This document shows, piece by piece, positions 56,519-64,000 of a DNA stretch of 64,000 bases. A program made the position numbers and the translations under genes. The DNA lies in NCBI GenBank assembly GCA_030248295.1, contig JASANH010000073.1, forward strand, positions 124,001-188,000, in the 5' to 3' direction. The stretch comes from Mesodorylaimus sp. YZB2_4. Lineage: Eukaryota > Nematoda > Enoplea > Dorylaimida > Dorylaimidae. Numbering within the stretch: position 1 is the first letter of the stretch; each line of letters begins with the position of its first letter. Under the pieces are notes generated by a model, which was not told the DNA's origin, did no database searches, and saw nothing but the letters and a program-made list of their open reading frames with translations.

Positions 56519-57299
56519 CGAGGAGACGGTCTCGGCTGTCAAAAAAACATCAGTGTTCACACCGGACCTCCATTCGGAGGAAGTCGGTGTCTAGTCCAGG
56601 AGGTTGTAATACGACTGGATCCGTATTACTGAAGGGTGATACGTCATCCTGATGGGTGCATGACGCTCCCAGGTGCCGGCTCCGTGCAGAGTATCCATGG
56701 GCAGTCAAGCCTCTACAAGGTGCTCGCAGAGCCTTGTTTAGGTTTCACTGCTGGCTGACCAGGCGAAACGGGCTCTGGCCCCAAAAAAGATAGGGCCAAC
56801 TAAGAAAGCCCTTCCCCCGCGGAAAAAGGGGCCATGGACCGACCCTCCCCTAGAACTAACAGGATGGGTCAAAAAAGCAGCTATCCTACTTGGGAATGTC
56901 TTACTGTACCTTATCCCTTTCTTGGTGGCGGGCAGTGAGAACGAGAGCGCTGACCCTTTTGCATTGACCGTGATGGAAATGGGGTACTTGTACAGATCAG
57001 TCCTGGTCTCGTTCTGGTGCTACTTCCAAAATAACCTTCAGGAGATCCCACTAAAATGCAAAATCTTTGAAAATGATTGAAAATATTCACAAAAACTTAC
57101 TGGATATCGAGATCCATCTTTTCTTTGCGCACTTTTGAATTCATACAATTGGGGATTCGATTTGTCGACAGTCATTCGACTAACATTTTTAGAACCAAAA
57201 AATAGCTTGTTTTATTTCAATTTTGCTAGAGTTGCAAGCACCAATGCGAAGCCAAAGGCAGAAAATTAGAGGAATAAGTGATTTTAAGGACAACATTTG

Positions 57300-58205
57300 C
57301 GAAGAAATGACTGAGGCCACGCTTGCTGAGAGATAACACACACAGTCTGGCCTCTTCGGCATCCAGTGGGTATACGAAGGAAGATGGGAGAAAGTATTGC
57401 GCAAGTATTACGAGTAGTCGATTCGACAGTCTGCAACTTGCACCAAAATATATTGAACTTGACTGCAGTGCTGACAAAACCTGACTTGTGCGGGCATTTT
57501 ATTGGTTGTTGTCAATAACAAGACTTCATAATAGGTCGTAAAACTTTGAAGAGACCATGTGATATGAGCAGGCTCCCAACAGACTCTGGGACTGTTGACA
57601 TAGCTTGTCCTCCGTACTGGCCTGTCCCGTGACATGTCGCGAAGGGGAAAAGAAACAGGTGAAAATTGACAGCATGAGTGCCTGGCATGACAATATTTTA
57701 GATGTTGGAAATAACCGTAGTGTGGTTGCTGTCTAAAGTGTCTATTGCATGTGGGGAAGACTAACTCGAGACCAACCACTCTGGCAACCAAACATGTTAT
57801 GTTGCAAGTTTTGTGGGTTAGGCCCGGTTTCCACGCGGGACTTGCAGCTGGTCAGCGCACCTCATTTGATCAGCACAATTCATTTGATAAGCGAGGCCGT
57901 GAGTCGATTCATGGCTGTCGCAGGATGATACTGGGCGAGAAGAGAGTCCTCACCGACTGGTGTTCGAAATCAGTGTCCTGATTATCTATTCGCACTGCGT
58001 CCGGAACCTGGCGAGTTGACAAGACCAGGTATAAGAGGCCATCGCGCGCGCGATACCAAATCACACTCATCGTCAAAAGGCGCTTACAACTGCAGTCCTC
58101 AGCCAGAATATTCGTAGGAATTCGGCCTCTCTGAGGTTCCTGCAAGGTAAGCCTATCCAGCCCCAACGCCTCATTCGGAGCCAGGGCCGTAGCTCCGAGT
58201 ATAAC
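57300..58205. other. intergenic region, no gene seen
   Basis: This lies upstream of SID-1 B. No recognisable exon chain, RNA or strong repeat was found. Confidence 0.4.
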
Positions 58206-58209
58206 ATAT

Positions 58210-58740
58210 GCTGATAACGCGATTTCGACTGATAGCGCGATTGTGACTGATAGCGTGATTGCGGCTGATAACGTGATTGCGGCTGATAACGTGATTGTGG
58301 TTTCATCACAATGTCCATAACTGATTACCTGATGGGACCAATCACATAATTTGTGACTGATCGCCTAATCAATGGGCGATCACATGATCGTGGCCTAATA
58401 ACATGACTGTAGGCTGATCACGTGATCGTCCTTTGATGTCCGTGTCATGCCACCCGACTAGGGGCCAATTACAATATACATGACTGAGAGCCTAATTAGT
58501 AGGCGATCACTTGATCACAATGTTTCTACTGATCAGCTAATTGACGGCCGATCACCTGATTCCAGGCCGATCACGATTTCTGTGAATGAGCACAACGTTC
58601 TTGATTGATCACTCAAGCGACCAATCGTATGATTGGTAGCTTATCATAAAGTTTTTAATTGATCGCTTATTAAGGGGCTACACGCACGACTGATCGTGAG
58701 GCCCAAACAGCTGTTCAGGGGCTGATCACCAAGATTTGAA
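58210..58740. repeat. 18-bp tandem repeat grading into TGATCA-rich degenerate repeats
   Basis: Five exact-length units of CTGATARCGYGATTGYGR lie at 58210-58299. Irregular copies of GATCAC, GCTGATCA and CGATCACNTGATC continue to about 58740. The minus-strand frame reads (PQSRYQ)n, a product of the 18-bp period. Confidence 0.85.
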
Positions 58741-59790
58741 CTGGCCAGCTCCATCCAAGACCTATCACCCACCACCCATCACCTGTGCTTCTCTTCCTCT
58801 GTGCATGTAGCGTATAGTTCAGTGGAAAAGGTCGAGTTCAAGCATTTCATTTTTGAGTCTACTGCCAGTTCCTGTGTATCCGCAGATAACAGCGCAGTTT
58901 CACAGCGCGTAAAAAAAGGCCAAAAATACTATACAGTATCTGTCTGTCACAGAAAGGCCCCCTGTTTTTGTCGTAATCCTGACGCACAGCTCACAATTAC
59001 ACGCAGTACAATGAATGGTTTTGTTGTTTTGCGTGTCAAGTGTTTGATAAAACATGAACATGGCGCGTTGCAACAACTTATCTGCCCTTTCCTAAGCTGC
59101 ATGGCATGCAGTCCATTTTAGGAAATTATGTCAGAAAATACAGTAGTATGGTATGTTATCGTCAAGTTTTCATCCAACACACTTTGATTGACGTTTTCCA
59201 AGCATAAGCCTTTCTTCGGCCAAGCCTCTTGGCACTGTGACTACTGATCGTAACCTCATGTAATGTCAGCTGTCTCTTGTCGTTGACGTAAACAACATTT
59301 GTAAATCCTTGGAAATAACCAGCATGTTATCATATAAGCTTATCAATCCATGGCTAGTATTTTTTCAAAAAGAAGCAGCTAGGTTCTTTGCAATTCCCTC
59401 GTCGATGGGATTTTGATCGAGCTAGGCTACCAGTCAGTGCGAATGGCGTTCAAAATCTTTTGGTCTGCTTGTCTGAAAGTTGTGTGCGCAAAACGAATAA
59501 GAAGATTAGTGTAGAGCCTCTCCAGAATAGTCTGCAAACTCTTCGCCTGCACGGTCGTCTGGTCGGGAATAACCAGCAGTCAAATTGGAGGATGATGTAT
59601 GCTCTTTGCCAGCAGGGTCGAGGGAGCCTACACTATGCTTGAATACGCGGCACTTACCCAATTCTTATGAAGGAAGTAACATTCGGGGTCATTTCTGACC
59701 GACTGACTGATACTGTAGCCTGCTCTTAAGCGTGAGTGTTTCAAAGTCCTTCTGCTGGTTTAAAGTGGAACGTTTGGTCATAATTAGGTC
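58741..59790. other. intergenic region, possible LINE debris at the right end
   Basis: No gene is recognised. Positions 59388-59640 contain an open frame of 84 codons that may belong to the LINE starting at 59.8 kb. Confidence 0.35.
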
Positions 59791-60657
59791 ATAATTGGTC
59801 ATAATTAGGGATGGCTTTTTTGATCGTAAGAAGCTTGTCGGACCTTGCATGATCGATGATGAGAAAATCATCGCAGCCAGCGTCATGTCCCGCTTGAAGC
59901 TAGCCATAAGACTATGTCCCGTGCTCCTATGCTTGGAATTAGGTCAAAAACCTTCTATTCTTTTCTGGTGGAACTGAGCTCTCAATTCCCTACGGCTCAG
60001 ACAACTTGAAGGAGAGAGCTAGCGATCCCAGACATCCTCCCTTATTTTCGTCTTCTGTTGCGCCTTCGGCTATCTCTCCAAATGACAAGCTTCCAATTAA
60101 GGCTGTTGCACAGATTGGTTCCTACTGACCGGTACCTTTTTCTTCGGAAAATCTGTACTACGGACATCTGTCAGTGGTGTGAGGAATCTACGGACACTAT
60201 TGAGCATTACTTTTTTGAGTGTGTGCATGTTCAGCCATTTTGGGGGTCCTTTGAAAATCGTTTGCAGCATTGTGTAGTTGATTTTGCACTATCGAGAGAT
60301 GTTGCCATCCTGGGTTCGACTGACTTGTCACTGGCATTGATTATAAAACTTTTGTGGGCACGTTTTTTTTATCTATAACTGTAAGCGGAAAAATGATCAT
60401 CTCAGTTTGGCTCGTTTTATTGGTGCCATTAGAGTTTGGTATAATGTGCTGTTTTTGGTTGCTTATAGATCACGTGGTAAGGAGCTTTTCAAGTGCCAGT
60501 GGAAGGACTTCACGCGCCTGTTCATAAATGACGCTTGTGCCATTCTTAGAAGTTCACTCTCGTCCTTTTCCTTGCTTGTTTCGTTTTGTTTGCCATCCGC
60601 CTGTTTTTTTGTCTGGTATGTCGCTAACATACAACTTTCATTTAGGTACTTGTGATA
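59700..60657 (+). mobile_element. LINE 3' region with reverse transcriptase zinc-binding motif
   Basis: FFDRKKLVGPCMIDDEKIIAA begins the recognisable part. MTSFQLRLLHRLVPTDRYLF leads to CQWC..DTIEHYFFECVHVQPFW, the CxxC-H-C zf-RVT motif. After a shift at a T8 run, FIYNCKRKNDHLSLARFIGAI gives the usual C-terminal helix (compare K..R...L). Stops and the shift show it is inactive. Fragments of the same family lie at 51400 and 61020. Confidence 0.7.
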
Positions 60658-61019
60658 CAAGGGGACCCAACATGAACCAATCTGAGCTAATATCCCAGGT
60701 GCATGTGATCATGGGAAGCAGTGGAGCGCACTGTCTTGCAGTCAACGCTTCGGCTGTAACCCACGATGTATCCGCTCTATAATGATAACTGGTGTGCTCG
60801 GAAAGGAGAGTGGAGGTGAACTACGTGGAACGAGTGCTTGAGAAATTGGATAGCATCATCTTTTTGCTTGCTTTCATGCCTCCTTTGCTGTTTTGTTGTA
60901 CGTGTTCCCGCCAAAAATAGGGTTTTTTGCAGACCACACTAACATCTATCTGTCATGCTTTGACAAAAGTAAAAAGTTAAATACAAACAATGTGATCTAA
61001 GATAGCTGAATCCGCTGTA

Positions 61020-61205
61020 GCAAGTTTCCCTGAGTTCTTAAATCACATGCTTCAGGCGGTACATGACGCTGGCTGTGATGATTTTTGCATCATCGATCGT
61101 GCAAGATCCGACAAGCTTCTGACGATCAAAGAAGTCATCCACATTATGATTAAAGCAGCAGAAGGAGTTTGAAACACCCACGCTTTAGCAATAGGTTGTC
61201 GGTAT
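61020..61205 (-). mobile_element. LINE fragment, same family as 59.8 kb
   Basis: The reverse complement matches 59700-59905 over about 180 bp, including ATGACGCTGGCTG.GATGATTTT and TTTGAAACACYCACGC. Confidence 0.6.
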
Positions 61206-62077
61206 CTGAAAATCAACATACTGCAACCTCTATTTTCCCATCCTCTAAGCCATATCTAAATTCGACTTTACACTGTCGGAAATGTTGGTTGGCATGTCGA
61301 CAGTGACGAGTACAGCCAATGCTGGTTGTGTGTTTTGCAATTGGTCGATCAATGTCCCTCTCTCTGTCTCCCTATCACATGTGAGCGCCAAACGACAGCA
61401 GGAGGGTCTAATTGAAAGAGCGGGTCGACTATTCTGATAAAACCCAGTCTGGCCCTGAGGTCTTGACAAAATAGCCATAGGGACATGCCTTCCGTGAACA
61501 GCAAGCACTGTTACTCGAGCCATGCCATTTGAGAGGTCTCGAGGAAAAGAAATCGCCTTACCCTTAAAAACAGAGCTTAGGTTTTTCTAGAAGTAACATT
61601 GCAGCCTGTCGTTGTTCCTTTTTTCCCATTGCCCATTAAGCATATCAATTTTTTGATTACTAATCATATTTTTTATTCGTACTCGTCGGGCTTAGAAAAC
61701 GTACCTGAACGATGCTAGGCTCGCTGAAGCTTGAAAAATCAGATTACAATCCTTTATGTTCTCATGTTCTTACATGGCAGCAGAGCGTACAACAAGCTAA
61801 CGGTGAGTCGGCACGTGGAAAATTTGATGAAAAAGCTACAACTCAGCAACAGTTGACCAGGATGCTACCATAAATATATCAAGACATACAGTACAACCAG
61901 AAAACACATTAGTCTGCCCCGAACTTACAGTACACTAATCAGGGTAAAGGCAGGCTTGCTAGACCTGGCTGGCAGACCTGTCTTCCCCCTGTGCGCACAC
62001 TTCGAGTATGCCCAACGGCATGTACCAATATTCGTGTCACTGCAGCACAGACTCAAAAACAACATGGCAACTTGTGT
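61206..62077. other. intergenic region
   Basis: No supported gene. A 92-codon minus-strand open frame at 61245-61523 has no recognisable domain or signal. Confidence 0.35.
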
Positions 62078-63454
62078 TCAAAAGTGATTGACATGCTGAT
62101 TGGATCTGTTGGATCTGGCCCCCGATGCCGTGGCCCCGTCTTGCAACGGCACCACTTGCGTAGCGTTGACACTGAAGCCGCAGATCTGGAACGCAATTGC
62201 TCGCACATCCGAGGCGAAGATTAGCATGCACATGGGCGGCACTGAACGGGACCAAAACACGATCATCACAGCCGTCACCACGGCCCACATGCCCGACATG
62301 AAATAGTTGACGATGCGGAATGCTAAAAAGAAGTGAACTCGTTAGCTTGCACTACTTGTTGCTGGTCCAGGAAAGGGGAGAGGGCGAATGCAAAGATCCA
62401 CAATAATCCAATCGGAATTTCATGTTTTTCCACTGTGGATTCCACGTGGATCGAAGCGTGGATCTCTGCGGGTCCGCTGCTATTGACTTGAAATCCATAG
62501 TGGAATGCCTGTTTTGAAGGAAGCTGGGGTGCGGGATACAAATACATTTTCAGAATAGACCCCAACTTGAAGAAATTTCTTACCCAGAACATTAGCCAAT
62601 AATGACAACCATATGAAAAACGCTTGGAGCAGCAGTCGTGTTCGATGCCCGCGAGCAGCTTTCTGCACTTGAGCGAGTTCGACCCCCACGTATCTTCTGT
62701 AGAGGGCGTATGCGGCGTACACGTAGAAGATGCCGACCGCGTAGGCCCCGATGTATATGGCGATCGAGGACGGGGTGGTCAAAGGGGGCGCGCCAGAATA
62801 ACAGACTGTCTTGAAATTGAAGAACTTCTCGTCGAACATCGTGTAGCAATCCACGTAATAATTGAACAGCATGGCCAGCCCGCCCAGCATCCAAGCCACT
62901 GCACCGAACACGTAGCAATTCTTTTTCCGAAACGCTTTCTTATTCCATGTATTCTGACTGATGGCCAAGGCTCGATTGACCGAAATGAGGAATGTGATCG
63001 TGATCGATGCTATGAAACCGGCTGTTTGAAACGCCCCCACGATTTTGGCCCCCACCGTGCCGTAGATCTGATAGGACAATATGATGCACGGACACCCGTA
63101 GAAGGCGTAGACCACGAAAGTCAGTGTGTCAGTGATGTATATGTTCATGGTGAGCACGTGGAAAGAATGGAATTTCCTATCTGATACTGTTTTGAAAATG
63201 GATACAGCCACGAGACCGTGCAAAAATATGGCTACTAGGGAGAAGATGAAGTAGATGGAGAAGACCGTCAGGCGGTCTTTCAGAGGCGGGATGGCAGCCG
63301 ATGGCGTGGTATTGAGCAGGGCGGCCACTGGACCACCGATGACTGCAGGCCACTGGTCAGTGCCATTCGAGTCTGGGCCGCGGACAACCACTGCCAAATC
63401 GCCAGGATTGATATGCCCGAATAGGCTCGTACCATTGTCAACACTGAGATTCAT
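62078..63454 (-). CDS. nematode-type chemoreceptor-like GPCR, two exons
   Basis: Exons are 62584-63454 and 62078-62322 with a 261-bp GT-AG intron, phase 1, 371 residues from ATG 63452-63454. The N-terminal tail of about 60 residues has three possible glycosylation sites (NLS, NGT, NGT). Six hydrophobic segments lie in exon 1 and the seventh, FMSGMWAVVTAVMIVFWS, opens exon 2. The position after TM3 reads SVNRALAI, an NR in place of DRY, as in nematode srx/str/srt-type serpentine receptors. The C tail is short and rich in N and S. It should act in the plasma membrane, possibly of sensory neurons (inferred). The in-frame TTG upstream at 63481 is not needed. The gene is unrelated in sequence to the intronless GPCR at 5.8 kb. 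Confidence 0.75.
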
Positions 63455-64000
63455 CACGAATGAGACGATGCCAGCTTTCAAATAGCTTCAATGCGCTCTG
63501 CGATATGTTCGGCGGCTGAAATCAGAAGAGATTTCGAGATGACTTTTGAGAGGCCGTATCACCTCAATGCCTGAGCACCTATCGTCCTCTGCGCACCCAA
63601 GATTTAGGATGTGATGTCAATCGCGTGTCCTGCTCGCCGATTAATTATTTCTAAAACCTTCTGGATTGATTTTTGTAATTTCTCGATTACAAGTCGAACA
63701 TCACGAAAATTAGCTAGGTCAGGTTAAAATCTCGCGTGTCCTAACTCCCTTGATTTAGGACATTTCCATTTTTCAATCTTGAAAGAAGAGCCTATCCATT
63801 TGCATATTTGACTAGATCCTTGCCAGCCTGCCTTTGCGAACCCGCGATGGGCTTAGTTCCCCTTACTTTCCAAATACGGCAGAATTAGGTAGAACCACTG
63901 AGAATCTTTGGATATTAGGCCACAGCACTCATCGAGAACATATTTTTATATCGTCTGGGCGCAGTAAATCCAAATAATCCTTATTGTACTCATATCAAAA
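63455..64000. other. upstream flank of the GPCR, no gene seen
   Basis: No exon, RNA or repeat is recognised to the window edge. Confidence 0.4.

Larger units (their letters stand above)
51783..57296 (-). pseudogene. truncated, frameshifted SID-1 paralogue B
   Basis: Exons homologous one by one to SID-1 A exons 1-10 are 57101-57296, 56910-57050, 54886-55143, 53257-53410, 53119-53202, 52977-53067, 52497-52627, 52206-52435, 51955-52151 and 51783-51905. It keeps a signal peptide (LIPLIFCLWLRIGAC), REVYLCPKSTT, CPFISSKKDVKRAYRKL, SECGDTKFIF and one membrane segment (LPICLTLGFYALFFIAII). Everything after YGWMYGILTGFLLLVMIQQV is missing; DNA to the left leads into ECT2. Defects are a shift at a T6 run in exon 1, a shift plus TGA in exon 2, a shift at an A8 run in exon 7, GTCAGG instead of GTGAGA at the exon 8 donor, and an in-frame TGA in exon 9. 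It has ten exons, against about nineteen in A. A transcript could still exist, but no channel could be made. Confidence 0.82.

Noticed and set aside
58073..58318. Minus-strand frame with repeated PQSRYQ
   Set aside because: It is produced by an 18-bp tandem DNA repeat in intergenic sequence; the rest of the frame has no domain, signal or splice context.
61245..61523. 92-codon minus-strand frame as a gene
   Set aside because: It has no signal peptide, domain, intron or recognisable motif, and its flanks are LINE debris.
62592..63481. Start of the second GPCR at 63481
   Set aside because: That codon is TTG; the first ATG in frame is at 63452-63454.

Overview
This 64 kb window is eukaryotic nuclear DNA from an invertebrate animal. 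Genes are broken by many GT-AG introns whose acceptors end in short T-rich tracts (tttcag, ttttag), there is an intron-containing tRNA-Leu, and the gene content is metazoan: a SID-1-type dsRNA channel, a fatty acid amide hydrolase (FAAH), the cytokinesis RhoGEF ECT2, a START protein, a CAP secreted protein and two 7TM receptors. The splice style, an srx/str-like receptor, CAP genes and SID-1 together fit a nematode best, probably not a close Caenorhabditis relative. Another ecdysozoan such as a tardigrade cannot be excluded from sequence alone.

Layout. 0-12 kb: a five-exon START gene (+), an orphan exon, an intronless rhodopsin-like GPCR (-) bracketed by inverted repeats, a decayed copy of the START first exon, and a two-exon secreted peptide precursor (9349-9686) ending in an eight-residue cysteine ring very like allatostatin-C. 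12-25 kb: a CAP gene and its decayed tandem duplicate, LINE fragments, a 50-bp hairpin minisatellite, two elements with terminal inverted repeats (one with an 8-bp target duplication), and tRNA-Leu(CAA). 25-30 kb: FAAH (-), whose single intron carries a broken duplicate of the catalytic-serine segment, then AT-rich microsatellite. 30-41 kb: a SID-1 family gene (-), about 19 exons, with introns full of hairpin-forming repeats. 43.7-50.2 kb: ECT2 (+), 21 exons, complete. 51.8-57.3 kb: a second SID-1 paralogue (-), truncated after its first membrane segment and carrying frameshifts. 57-62 kb: SINEs, tandem repeats and LINE remnants. 62-63.5 kb: a two-exon chemoreceptor-like GPCR (-).

The genes are not an operon and share no single pathway; orientations alternate. 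Three themes stand out: a tandem SID-1 pair interrupted by ECT2, an allatostatin-C-like precursor that is easy to miss because its exons are short, and a dense load of SINEs, foldback elements and poly(C) tracts. Exon limits were derived by hand from splice signals and reading-frame continuity; no database search was possible.
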